Source: an uncultured Oscillibacter sp.
GTDB lineage: Bacteria > Bacillota > Clostridia > Oscillospirales > Oscillospiraceae
Assembly: GCA_900544105.1 (NCBI GenBank)
Contig: UQUC01000087.1
Coordinates: 1 to 7,360 of the forward strand
Length of the DNA stretch: 7,360 bases
Direction: 5' to 3'
Shown here piece by piece: positions 1 through 6,176 of the stretch. Every line of letters begins with the position of its first letter. Position 1 is the stretch's first letter. The notes under the pieces are model-generated. The model did not search any database. It saw nothing but the letters and a program-made list of their open reading frames with translations, and had not been told where the DNA came from. Made by a program: the position numbers and the translations under genes.

Positions 1-2
1 GT

Positions 3-302
3 CAGAAGGAGTTCTTTGATCTCTATTATAATGAGGACCTCTCCCTGTCTGAGATCGCCGAAAACGAAGGCATCTCCCGCCAGGGCGTCCGGGACGTGAT
101 CGTTCGGGCAGAGGCTGCCATGCAGGAGATCGAGGACAAGACCGGCCTGATCCGCCGCTTTGAGCAGTTCCGGGGGCATCTGGATGCCATCCGCAGCGCC
201 GCTGAGGATATCCGTACCCTGAACTACCGGCAGTACGAGGACAGCCGCCTGACGGAACTGGCTGACAAGATCACGGCGGAGGTCTCCGCGCTGAAGGAGT
301 AA
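3..302 (+). CDS. ylxM: YlxM-family SRP-associated HTH protein, C-terminal part (5' end outside window)
   Basis: The frame is open from the left edge to a TAA at 300-302 and gives 99 residues, beginning QKEFFDLYYNEDLSLSEIAE. Typical YlxM proteins are about 110-120 residues, so probably only a short N-terminus is missing. The part LSLSEIAENEGISRQGVRD is a helix-turn-helix of the sigma-70 region 4 type, and the rest is charged and helical. In Firmicutes this small protein is encoded next to ffh and is thought to act with the signal recognition particle pathway, although its exact role is poorly defined. The gene ends 3 nt before ffh, and the ffh ribosome binding site (AAGGAG) lies inside its last codons, so the two are almost certainly cotranscribed and coupled. 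The first in-window start-like codon (GTG at 96) falls after the HTH and is not a real start. Confidence 0.9.
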   Translation, partial: QKEFFDLYYNEDLSLSEIAENEGISRQGVRDVIVRAEAAMQEIEDKTGLIRRFEQFRGHLDAIRSAAEDIRTLNYRQYEDSRLTELADKITAEVSALKE

Positions 303-305
303 CCC

Positions 306-1667
306 ATGGCATTTGAGGGACTGAGTGAAAAACTGAATGCGGCCTTTAAGCGTCTGCGGGGCAAAGGCCGGCTGACGGAAAATGACGTCCGGGAAGCCAT
401 GCGGGAGGTCCGTCTGGCGCTGCTGGAAGCCGACGTGAGCTACAAGGTGGTCAAGGAATTCGTGGCCACCGTCACAGAGCGGTCTGTGGGCACTGACGTG
501 CTGGACAGCCTGACTCCCGCTCAGCAGGTGGTAAAGATCGTCAATGAGGAACTGACGAACCTCATGGGCGGCGGCACCGCAAAGCTGGCTTTTGCCAACA
601 ACGGCCCCACGATCGTCATGATGGTGGGCCTTCAGGGTGCCGGTAAGACCACCACCACCGCCAAACTGGCGGGTTATATGAAGAAGTTCCACAGTAAGCG
701 GCCTCTGCTGTCCGCCTGCGACGTGTACCGCCCCGCTGCTATTGAGCAGTTGAAGGTAGTGGGCGGACAACTGGGACTTCCGGTTTTTGAAGAAGGTCAG
801 GGCGATCCCGTAAAAATCGCTGAAAACGCCCTCCGCTATGCCAGAGATCACGGCAATGATCTGGTGTTCTTAGATACCGCCGGCCGGCTCCATGTGGATG
901 AAGCCCTCATGGACGAGCTGAAGCGGATGAAGGCAACTGTCCATCCCAACGAGATCCTGCTGGTGGTGGACGCCATGACCGGTCAGGACGCCGTCAACGC
1001 CGCCTCCGCCTTTGACGAAGCGCTGGGCATCGACGGTGTGGTGCTCACCAAACTGGACGGCGACGCCCGCGGCGGCGCAGCCCTCTCCATCAAGGCCGCC
1101 ACCGGCAAGCCCATCAAATTCGTAGGTACCGGCGAAAAGCTGGATATGATCGAGCCGTTCCATCCGGACCGCATGGCCAGCCGGATCCTGGGCATGGGCG
1201 ATATGCTGTCCTTCATCGAAAAGGCACAGCAGACCTATGACGAAAAGCAGGCCAAAAAACTGGAGGAAAAGCTGAAAAAAAACAGCTTTACCCTGTCGGA
1301 CTATTTCGATCAGCTCCAGCAGATCCGAAACATGGGCGACCTCAGCCAACTGGCAGGTATGATGCCCGGCAATCTCGGCAATAAACTCCAGGGAGCGCAG
1401 ATCGACGAAAAGGCCATCGCCCACACGGAGGCCATCATCCTCTCCATGACCCCGGAGGAACGGGAAAATCCTCAGATCTTAGGCGCCAGCCGGAAAAAGC
1501 GGATCGCCGCCGGCTGCGGTCTGGACGTTGTGGACGTAAACCGGCTGCTGAAGCAATTTGAGGGAATGCAGCAGATCATCAAACAGGTCACCGGCGGACG
1601 GAAGCCCGGCTTCGGGTTCGGCGGTCTGGGACACGGCCGCGGCCTGCGCAAGCGCAAAAAGAAATAA
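306..1667 (+). CDS. ffh: Signal recognition particle protein Ffh (SRP54 GTPase)
   Basis: This 453-residue protein has the full Ffh layout. The N-terminal helical bundle covers roughly residues 1-85. The GTPase domain shows GLQGAGKTT (P-loop, 108-116), DVYRPAA (139-145), DTAGR (190-194) and TKLDGDARGG (248-257), followed by FVGTGEKLD (272-280). The methionine-rich M domain runs from about 300 to 430 and ends in a basic tail, LRKRKKK. Ffh binds the small cytoplasmic SRP RNA and signal sequences of nascent membrane and secreted proteins, then docks with FtsY at the membrane. The length is normal. The start ATG at 306 follows AAGGAG at the end of ylxM. In the RNA-binding part of the M domain, where the family usually has RIAxGSG, this protein reads RIAAGCG, a Ser-to-Cys change at residue 404. 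No terminator is seen after the gene. Confidence 0.98.
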   Translation: MAFEGLSEKLNAAFKRLRGKGRLTENDVREAMREVRLALLEADVSYKVVKEFVATVTERSVGTDVLDSLTPAQQVVKIVNEELTNLMGGGTAKLAFANNGPTIVMMVGLQGAGKTTTTAKLAGYMKKFHSKRPLLSACDVYRPAAIEQLKVVGGQLGLPVFEEGQGDPVKIAENALRYARDHGNDLVFLDTAGRLHVDEALMDELKRMKATVHPNEILLVVDAMTGQDAVNAASAFDEALGIDGVVLTKLDGDARGGAALSIKAATGKPIKFVGTGEKLDMIEPFHPDRMASRILGMGDMLSFIEKAQQTYDEKQAKKLEEKLKKNSFTLSDYFDQLQQIRNMGDLSQLAGMMPGNLGNKLQGAQIDEKAIAHTEAIILSMTPEERENPQILGASRKKRIAAGCGLDVVDVNRLLKQFEGMQQIIKQVTGGRKPGFGFGGLGHGRGLRKRKKK

Positions 1668-1745
1668 ATCGTATATTAGATGTCATAACCCGGACATTTA
1701 TTATAAAAACATCAATCTATCTATTACATTTTGGAGGTACTATCA

Positions 1746-1985
1746 ATGGTTAAGATCAGACTGCGTCGCATGGGCGCTAAGAAGGCTCCTTTCTATCGTG
1801 TTGTTGTCGCTGACTCCCGTTTCCCCCGCGATGGCCGTTTCATCGAGGAGATCGGCACTTACAATCCCTGCGTGGCTCCCGCCGATATCAAGATCGACGC
1901 TGACCGCGCTAAGGAGTGGATCAAGTCTGGCGCTCAGCCCACTGACACCGTGAGAGCTCTGCTGAAAAAAGTGGACGTCCTCTAA
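1746..1985 (+). CDS. rpsP: 30S ribosomal protein S16
   Basis: The 79-residue product begins MVKIRLRRMGAKKAPFYRVV and includes DSRFPRDGRFIEEIGTYNP, the hallmark N-terminal sequence of bacterial S16, a small-subunit assembly protein. Families are usually 75-90 residues, so the gene is complete. The ATG at 1746 is chosen because TTGGAGGT (1731-1738) sits at the correct distance. An in-frame TTG at 1731 would place the ribosome binding site inside the gene and is rejected. The 78-nt gap after ffh is A+T rich and contains TTTATTATAAA around 1697-1707, which could be a -10 region, but no good -35 is seen, so an internal promoter is only possible. KhpA follows after 15 nt. Confidence 0.98.
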   Translation: MVKIRLRRMGAKKAPFYRVVVADSRFPRDGRFIEEIGTYNPCVAPADIKIDADRAKEWIKSGAQPTDTVRALLKKVDVL

Positions 1986-2000
1986 TCCGGAGGGCGGAGC

Positions 2001-2231
2001 ATGAAGGACTTGCTGCTCTACATCGCCAGAAACCTGGTGGACGATCCTGACAGCGTCTCCGTGACGGAGGTTCAGGGCGACCAGGAACTGACGTTGGAGC
2101 TGCGCGTCGCCCCTGATGATATGGGGAAGGTGATCGGTCGTCAGGGCCGCATCGCCAAGGAGATCCGGACCGTGGTCCGGTCTTACGCCCAGCGTACCGG
2201 CGTTAAGGTTTCTGTCGATATTGTAGACTAA
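2001..2231 (+). CDS. khpA: KH-domain RNA-binding protein KhpA (YlqC family)
   Basis: The 76-residue protein is a single KH domain with the diagnostic GxxG loop as GRQG at residues 46-49, in the stretch MGKVIGRQGRIAKEI. Proteins of this family bind RNA, commonly as a partner of KhpB (Jag/EloR), and affect cell elongation and RNA regulation in Firmicutes. The length matches the family. The ATG at 2001 follows a GGAGGG-GGAG purine stretch (1989-1999) that begins just after the rpsP stop, so the gene is cotranscribed with rpsP. In many Firmicutes rimM and trmD come next, but here transcription appears to end directly after the stop codon at a strong hairpin. Confidence 0.95.
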   Translation: MKDLLLYIARNLVDDPDSVSVTEVQGDQELTLELRVAPDDMGKVIGRQGRIAKEIRTVVRSYAQRTGVKVSVDIVD

Positions 2232-2271
2232 AAAAACAGCTCACCTGCGATGCAGGTGAGCTGTTTTTTTC
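2230..2271. terminator. Strong bidirectional intrinsic terminator
   Basis: A perfect 12-bp stem, CAGCTCACCTGC (2237-2248) and GCAGGTGAGCTG (2252-2263), encloses a 3-nt loop. A tract of seven A precedes it (2230-2236) and a tract of seven T follows (2264-2270). It therefore has the hairpin-plus-U form on both strands. It should end the ffh-rpsP-khpA transcript on the + strand and the permease transcript on the - strand, whose stop codon lies 27 nt away. Confidence 0.95.
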
Positions 2272-2297
2272 TTTTTACGAACCGTTCAAATCAGCGT

Positions 2298-3575
2298 TCA
2301 GACGCCCAGACCGGCATAGAACACCCAGCACAGTATATATCCGGTCAGCACTGCCGCCAATGTAAACGGCACACCGATCCGCATGAACTGCCCCGCCGAG
2401 ACCTCATAGCCCTCTCGTCGCAGAATACCGCAGGCGGCGATATTGGCACTGGCCCCCACGGGAGTCAGGTTGCCGCCCAGCGTCGCGCCTACCAGCAGTC
2501 CGAAGCACAGCACCGTCTGATCCACGCCAAGGGTAGCTGCCACGCCGCCTACCACCGGCAGCATGGTGGCCGTATAGGGGATGTTGTCCACAAAAGCGGA
2601 GATCAGCACCGAAGCCCAGACGATGATGGTATAGGTCAGGAACAGATTTCCGCTGCCCATTCCCGTGATGATATGGCTGAGATCATCGATGATCCCCGCC
2701 CGTTCAATGCCTCGGATCACCAGGAATAATCCTGCCAGCAGCGCTAAGGTCTCATAGTCGATGGCCTTCAGCACGTCCTTTGCCAGGGCTGTGCCGTGCC
2801 TGCCGCACTCCGCCGCAAGCCCCGCCAGGAAGAACACCATGCAGATCAGACCATTGGTGATCTCCGGCTTGTTGGGGATAAAGGACGCGGCGATCAGGGA
2901 AAGCACCGTTCCCAGCAGCAACCAGGTGGGCAGATAGTCCGTCACAGGCGTCAGCGCCGCGCCGTACAGCTTGCCCTTCTCCTTACGGAACAGAAATAGC
3001 ATCACCGGTACCGTCATCAGCGCCCCGGCCTGTACCACCCAGAACAGACCCGGGCGGCCCCGGTAGGCAAAAAAGTCCATGAAATCCAGTCCCATGTGAC
3101 CGCCCAACAGAATGGATGTGGTATCCCCCACCAGCGTGGCTGCGCCCTGCAAGTTGGAGCTGACGGCAATGGCCAGAATCGGCTGCACCGGGGAAATATT
3201 CAGCTTTTTGGAAATGGCAAGTCCCACCGGAGCCAGCATCAGCACTGTGGCTACATTATCAACAAAGGCGGATACCAGTCCCGCGAACAGTGCCAGCGCG
3301 ATGATGAGCCATTTCACGCTGGGCAGCACCGCTACCAGCCGGTCCGACAGGCGATTTGGCATATTGGACCGGATGAACAGGTCCACAGTCCCCATGGTGC
3401 CCGCCAGCATCATCAGCACGTTCCAGTCCACCGTTCCCGCAACGTCCCCCAGCGGCACGATCCGCAGGAGCAGGAACAGCGCCGCCGCGGACAGGGCGGA
3501 CACCGCCCGGTACTTAGGCAGCAGGAGCAGCAGGGCGTAAACCGTGATAAAGGTCAGGAGCGCGATGGTTTTCAT
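2298..3575 (-). CDS. ArsB/SLC13-type (ion transporter superfamily) permease
   Basis: This 425-residue, strongly hydrophobic protein has about ten or more membrane segments. It shows the internal two-fold repeat of the ion transporter (ArsB/NhaD/SLC13) fold: SAFVDNVAT at 102-110 is mirrored by SAFVDNIPY at 326-334, and ATLVGDTTSILLGG at 146-159 by GATLGGNLTPVGASANI at 363-379. In this fold these repeated DN and G-rich hairpins form the substrate and cation site. Members export arsenite, exchange Na+/H+ or take up anions such as dicarboxylates or sulfate. The substrate cannot be read from the sequence, and no ars regulator or ATPase gene is nearby. The start is the ATG at 3575, preceded at 3583-3587 by GGAGG. 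A TTG 18 nt upstream would engulf that site. The gene is monocistronic, with its own promoter and a structured leader. Confidence 0.88.
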   Translation of the reverse strand: MKTIALLTFITVYALLLLLPKYRAVSALSAAALFLLLRIVPLGDVAGTVDWNVLMMLAGTMGTVDLFIRSNMPNRLSDRLVAVLPSVKWLIIALALFAGLVSAFVDNVATVLMLAPVGLAISKKLNISPVQPILAIAVSSNLQGAATLVGDTTSILLGGHMGLDFMDFFAYRGRPGLFWVVQAGALMTVPVMLFLFRKEKGKLYGAALTPVTDYLPTWLLLGTVLSLIAASFIPNKPEITNGLICMVFFLAGLAAECGRHGTALAKDVLKAIDYETLALLAGLFLVIRGIERAGIIDDLSHIITGMGSGNLFLTYTIIVWASVLISAFVDNIPYTATMLPVVGGVAATLGVDQTVLCFGLLVGATLGGNLTPVGASANIAACGILRREGYEVSAGQFMRIGVPFTLAAVLTGYILCWVFYAGLGV

Positions 3576-3739
3576 AGGGTATCCTCCGTACAAATTCGAT
3601 AGAACTCCAAATACGACAAAAGCGGCACTTTCGCCGCGTCAGACAGCAAAAGTCCCGCTTCTTCCCGCGCGGCCCGGATCTTTCATCCGGGATGGCAAAC
3701 CGCGCAGCACCCTGATGGCGCAAGCCGCTTCCTTTCACG
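3576..3739 (-). promoter_or_regulatory. Structured 5' leader of the permease mRNA, possible attenuator
   Basis: About 160 nt separate the predicted transcription start from the permease ATG, and they fold into several hairpins on the - strand. The first is GCGCC/GGTGC with an ATCAG loop, just inside the 5' end. The second (3705-3667) has an inner 7-bp stem CCCGGAT/ATCCGGG with loop GAAAG and an outer 6-bp stem GCGCGG/CCGCGC, separated by an 8-nt one-sided bulge. The third is the terminator-like element annotated separately. The sequence AAGCGG occurs twice upstream of that element (near 3730 and 3660), and both copies can pair with its CCGCTT. This fits a transcription-attenuating leader such as a riboswitch. 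I do not recognise it as a known class. No convincing leader peptide is seen. Confidence 0.5.
3615..3660 (-). terminator. Terminator-like hairpin inside the permease leader
   Basis: On the - strand GCGGC (3637-3633) and GCCGC (3626-3622) close a 6-nt loop and are followed directly by TTTT. Alternatively, AAGCGGGACTTT (3660-3649) can pair with AAAGTGCCGCTT (3631-3620) in 11 of 12 positions with one G-G mismatch, enclosing 17 nt, also before a short T run. The element lies 40 nt upstream of the start codon. The U run is short, so termination would be partial. Confidence 0.45.
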
Positions 3740-3745
3740 CATGTC

Positions 3746-3774
3746 AGGATACAAGACTTTTCACCGTCTGTCAA
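3746..3774 (-). promoter_or_regulatory. Sigma-70-type promoter for the permease
   Basis: On the - strand a perfect -35 box TTGACA (3774-3769) is followed by a 17-nt spacer and a -10 box TATCCT (3751-3746). Transcription would start near 3739. It is the best promoter for the permease and implies a long leader. Confidence 0.8.
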
Positions 3775-3912
3775 GCGAACGCTTCCATAGGATAAGATAT
3801 GCGGGCCTGTCCCATTTCATTCCCGCACTATCTTCAGAACAGGAATACGTTTCTATCGGCTCCGCCCAGCAGGAAAGTGGGGATAGTGTCCCGGCTTTCC
3901 CTGTCCGATCCC
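3775..3912. other. Non-coding gap between the permease promoter and the glyoxalase operon
   Basis: Together with the promoter and leader, the gene-free stretch runs from 3576 to 3912. In this part I see no gene. It holds two imperfect hairpins. One is GATATGCGGG (3796-3805) with CCCGCA-C-TATC (3822-3832), 10 pairs with one bulged base. The other is GGAAAG (3872-3877) with CTTTCC (3895-3900), closed further in by GGGA/TCCC. Either could slow transcription leaving the glyoxalase operon on the - strand, but neither has a proper T tract, so no terminator is called. Confidence 0.4.
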
Positions 3913-4083
3913 TTACTGCCGCCGGGCCGTCCGGTACTCGTCACCGGGACGGTAAAAGGGGCAGTTATCATTGGCGGAACGGAGGAACCGCTCCATCTCA
4001 TCCTCATCCAGATCCGCCTCGCAGTAATTGGTATCCGTTTCCGGATCGTACTCGTAATAAACGCAGTCCTCACAGTTCGTCAT
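3913..4083 (-). CDS. Small four-cysteine acidic protein, DUF6472-like
   Basis: A complete 56-residue frame begins MTNCEDCVYYEYDPETDTNY and ends GDEYRTARRQ. It carries four cysteines at 4, 7, 21 and 41, a pattern of C-x2-C-x13-C-x19-C, plus an acidic patch DLDEDEMERFLR and the sequence NCPFYRPGDEY. From memory this matches a short, widespread clostridial family annotated as DUF6472, with no assigned function. The cysteine spacing suggests metal binding, which is inference. The start ATG at 4083 is preceded by GAGGAG (4090-4095), which overlaps the stop codon of the upstream glyoxalase-like gene. The intergenic gap is 10 nt, so the two genes form an operon and are likely coupled. The protein has no signal peptide or membrane segment. 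Confidence 0.82.
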   Translation of the reverse strand: MTNCEDCVYYEYDPETDTNYCEADLDEDEMERFLRSANDNCPFYRPGDEYRTARRQ

Positions 4084-4093
4084 AGCGTGCTCC

Positions 4094-4459
4094 TCACTTG
4101 GTAGGAATGATCTCGATCCAGTAACCGTCTGGATCAGAGATAAAGTAAATACCCATAGCCGGATTCTCGTAGCAGATGCAGCCCAGCTTTTCGTGGAGAG
4201 CGTGGGCTTTTTCCATATCCTCCACCGCCAGAGCCAAGTGGAATTCGCACTCGCCCAGATCGTATTTCTGAGGATGATCCCGGAGCCAGGTCAGTTCCAG
4301 CTGAAACTCCGTTTTCCCATCCCCCAAAAATGCGAGGACGAAGCTGCCGTCCGCCGCTTCCTTTCTGCGGACCGGCTTCAGTCCCAGCGCGTCATGATAA
4401 AAAGCGATGGACCGATCCAGATCCGTCACATTAAAGTTAAAATGGTTAAAAGTAAACAT
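4094..4459 (-). CDS. Glyoxalase I-like VOC-family metalloprotein (lactoylglutathione lyase family)
   Basis: The 121-residue protein is a single vicinal-oxygen-chelate unit with two beta-alpha-beta modules. It begins MFTFNHFNFNVTDLDRSIAF. All four expected metal ligands are present at the spacing of E. coli GloA: His6, Glu55 (in FQLEL), His74 (in CEFHLAL) and Glu116 (in DGYWIEI). Such enzymes convert the hemithioacetal of methylglyoxal and a thiol to a thioester. Many related VOC proteins have other substrates, so the reaction is likely but not certain. The ATG at 4459 follows AGGAGG (minus strand, about 4464-4469) and is about 30 nt downstream of a near-consensus promoter. Longer in-frame starts would read through that promoter. 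The four-cysteine gene follows 10 nt later. Confidence 0.9.
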   Translation of the reverse strand: MFTFNHFNFNVTDLDRSIAFYHDALGLKPVRRKEAADGSFVLAFLGDGKTEFQLELTWLRDHPQKYDLGECEFHLALAVEDMEKAHALHEKLGCICYENPAMGIYFISDPDGYWIEIIPTK

Positions 4460-4487
4460 AGGTTCCCTCCTGTTTTGATCTGCCTGC

Positions 4488-4516
4488 ATTATACCGCGTT
4501 CCGGGTCTGTCCGCAA
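4488..4516 (-). promoter_or_regulatory. Sigma-70-type promoter for the glyoxalase operon
   Basis: On the - strand TTGCGG (4516-4511), a 17-nt spacer and a perfect -10 TATAAT (4493-4488) lie about 30 nt upstream of the glyoxalase start codon. The short palindrome CCGCAAGCGG (4511-4520) overlaps the -35 box. It is too short to be called an operator. Confidence 0.8.
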
Positions 4517-4733
4517 GCGGTTCTCTCTCTTTATATTTTCTGCCGCGGCCATTTGTCTTTCCTGCAAAATCTCAGGAGGATCCGCCCTCAAGAGTTACTA
4601 TGTAGAGGGTGGTTTCTCCCACCTAATACATATGACTGCGGCTCATTTGTGGTGAATGGAACAGCAGTTGTAGGAAAGGAGCCAAAAAAGCCTTATAACC
4701 GCTGCAAATCAACACAAAAAGGAGCTGAACTTT

Positions 4734-5105
4734 ATGAAATCTCTATTTGAGGAAATGGGCGGCACTTACCGTCAGGAGGGTGATTATCTTATCCCGAACC
4801 TTGCGCTGCCGGACGAACCGGAATACCAGATCGGCAAGTACGGGCGTATGCGCCGCAGCTATCTGAAAGAACATCGTCCGGTTCTCTATGCAAGCCTGCT
4901 CACAAGCGGAACGCTGCATCGGCACCTTGCCGAGATCGACCAAGCCTGCAATGAGCGCATGGCAATCATCGTTTCTGATATGGCGCAGCAGGAGGGTGTG
5001 ACCGAAGCACTCAAAGCTGCCGATCAAATGGAATGGGTGCGCCGCATGAACAGCATCCGCAGCCGTGCGGAGGAAATCGTCCTGACTGAGCTCGTATATG
5101 AATGA
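4734..5105 (+). CDS. tnpV: TnpV family transposon-encoded protein
   Basis: The 123-residue product begins MKSLFEEMGGTYRQEGDYLI and contains YLKEHRPVLYASLL and QMEWVRRMNSIRSRAEEIV. This is the typical TnpV sequence carried by clostridial mobile elements such as Tn4451-type integrative mobilizable elements. Its role in transposition is not established. The length agrees with the family. The ATG at 4734 has AAAGGAG (4718-4724) 9 nt upstream. No clear promoter is seen in the 130 nt before it. The serine recombinase TnpX and other element genes are not in the window, so the gene is either at the edge of an element or a leftover. It is convergent with the RhuM gene. Confidence 0.88.
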   Translation: MKSLFEEMGGTYRQEGDYLIPNLALPDEPEYQIGKYGRMRRSYLKEHRPVLYASLLTSGTLHRHLAEIDQACNERMAIIVSDMAQQEGVTEALKAADQMEWVRRMNSIRSRAEEIVLTELVYE

Positions 5106-5106
5106 C

Positions 5107-5155
5107 AGATGCCCGTTATTGGCTGTATGGCCGATAACGGGCATTTCTGCGTTTT
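5107..5155 (+). terminator. Hairpin terminator after tnpV
   Basis: ATGCCCGTTAT (5109-5119) and ATAACGGGCAT (5134-5144) form a perfect 11-bp stem. A T-G pair and GGC/GCC extend it inward to a 6-nt loop (5124-5129). It starts 2 nt after the tnpV stop. The following TTTCTGCGTTTT is a broken T tract, so termination on the + strand is probable. On the - strand no T run follows, so it is a poor terminator for the RhuM gene. Confidence 0.7.
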
Positions 5156-6176
5156 AATCCTTTTCCTCGGTGCTGGCTACAAGCCGGTCAAAATCACTCT
5201 GATACTGACGATCCTGAATGACACGGTATTTCTCAAACTCGCTCTCGGCAAAGGCTTTTGCAATGGCCGCCGTCACTTTTCCTTTATGATGCAGCACTTC
5301 TTCCTCGTTAAACTGCAAAAACGCATCCAGCCGTGCGACCCAATCCTGCATATACATGATGTTCCCACGGCGTGCCTGCCGCTCGGCATAATCCAGATAC
5401 ATCGTGACAATTTCGTTGAGGTTCCCCATCTCGGTTTCGTCCAAGTAGTTCTTCGCTATCACAACATCAGATTTGCGGATTCTGCCGCTGGGTGCATTTT
5501 TCCACGTTGTCAGGCCCATATTCGGTTTCGTGCTGTCTGCCCGGTCATAGATGATCTCCGCTGCGGTATGCTTTGTAATTGCGTAATGCAGCTTGTTTTG
5601 CACTGTGGCGAAAAACTCTTTTGTAACAGGACTGTCCACATCATAGTCTGCGCTGCATTGGGAGTATATGTCCGTGATTTTCTGATAAAAGCGCCGTTCA
5701 CTGGCGCGAATGTCACGGATGCGCTCTAACTGTTCTTCAAAATAATCTTTCCCGAAGAAGTTCTGCGGCTCTTTCAGGCGCTCATCGTCCATGACATAGC
5801 CCTTGATAATATACTCCTTCAATATCCTGTTTGCCCAGATGCGGAACATGGTGGCTTTTTTGGAGTTTACCCGATAGCCGACCGCAATGATCGCATCCAG
5901 ATTATAGTATCTCGTGGGATAATTTTTCCCGTCAGCCGCAGTTGTTTCCAAAACGGAAACAACTGAATCCTCCCTCAATTCACCGGAGGCAAAGATGTTC
6001 TTCAAGTGTTTTGAGATGGCTGCTTTCTGCACTTCAAACAGCTCCGCCATCTTTGCCTGTGTCAGCCACAAATTTTCCTGATATAGCAGAATTTCAACCT
6101 TGACATCCCCGTTATCGGTCTTATAAAACAAAATTTCTCTTGTTTCATACGGGGTAAGCGCCATATTCTCATCCAT
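5154..6176 (-). CDS. rhuM: RhuM family protein (COG3943)
   Basis: The 340-residue protein has a DNA-binding-like N-terminus, LTQAKMAELFEVQKAAISKH (from residue 38), followed by the core around residues 90-115 containing NLDAIIAVGYRVNSKKATMF. These are hallmarks of the RhuM family, named from Salmonella pathogenicity island 3. The C-terminal part (about 180-330) is helical and includes TKEFFATVQNKLHYAITKHT and LDYAERQARRG. Function is not established. Family members often sit in mobile elements or between restriction-modification genes. The start is the ATG at 6176, with GGAGG 9 nt upstream inside the preceding gene. That gene's stop codon lies at 6171-6169, giving an 8-nt overlap. An in-frame upstream start at 6326 would run through the neighbour and is rejected. 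The length is typical and no frameshift is visible. Confidence 0.9.
   Translation of the reverse strand: MDENMALTPYETREILFYKTDNGDVKVEILLYQENLWLTQAKMAELFEVQKAAISKHLKNIFASGELREDSVVSVLETTAADGKNYPTRYYNLDAIIAVGYRVNSKKATMFRIWANRILKEYIIKGYVMDDERLKEPQNFFGKDYFEEQLERIRDIRASERRFYQKITDIYSQCSADYDVDSPVTKEFFATVQNKLHYAITKHTAAEIIYDRADSTKPNMGLTTWKNAPSGRIRKSDVVIAKNYLDETEMGNLNEIVTMYLDYAERQARRGNIMYMQDWVARLDAFLQFNEEEVLHHKGKVTAAIAKAFAESEFEKYRVIQDRQYQSDFDRLVASTEEKD

Noticed and set aside
870..1424. Long open frame on the - strand inside ffh
   Set aside because: It lies fully opposite a certain ffh gene. Its protein shows no family features and no ribosome binding site, as expected of an antisense frame in GC-rich coding DNA.
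1680..1697. ATGTC/GACAT inverted repeat between ffh and rpsP
   Set aside because: The arms are 5 bp and no T tract follows directly, so there is no support for a terminator or operator.
3096..3602. Open + strand frames opposite the permease (also 2250-2729 and 2796-2999)
   Set aside because: Their products are rich in Gln, His and Arg, which is typical of the reverse of hydrophobic membrane-protein codons, and they lie opposite a well-supported permease.
3667..3715. AGGGTGCTGCGCGG in the permease leader, similar to the T-box motif AGGGTGGTACCGCG
   Set aside because: Several core positions differ, and the predicted transcription start leaves only about 25 nt upstream, too little for a T-box specifier stem.
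3514..3774. 86-codon - strand frame before the permease
   Set aside because: Its TTG start is the -35 box of the permease promoter and it overlaps the permease start out of frame. The segment is better explained as a structured leader.
4511..4520. CCGCAAGCGG palindrome at the glyoxalase promoter
   Set aside because: Four-base arms in GC-rich DNA are expected by chance and no regulator gene is nearby.
4604..4624. GGTGG/CCACC hairpin near the start of the accessory region
   Set aside because: The stem is only 5 bp, with no matching inverted or direct copy seen elsewhere in the window, so it cannot be called an element end.
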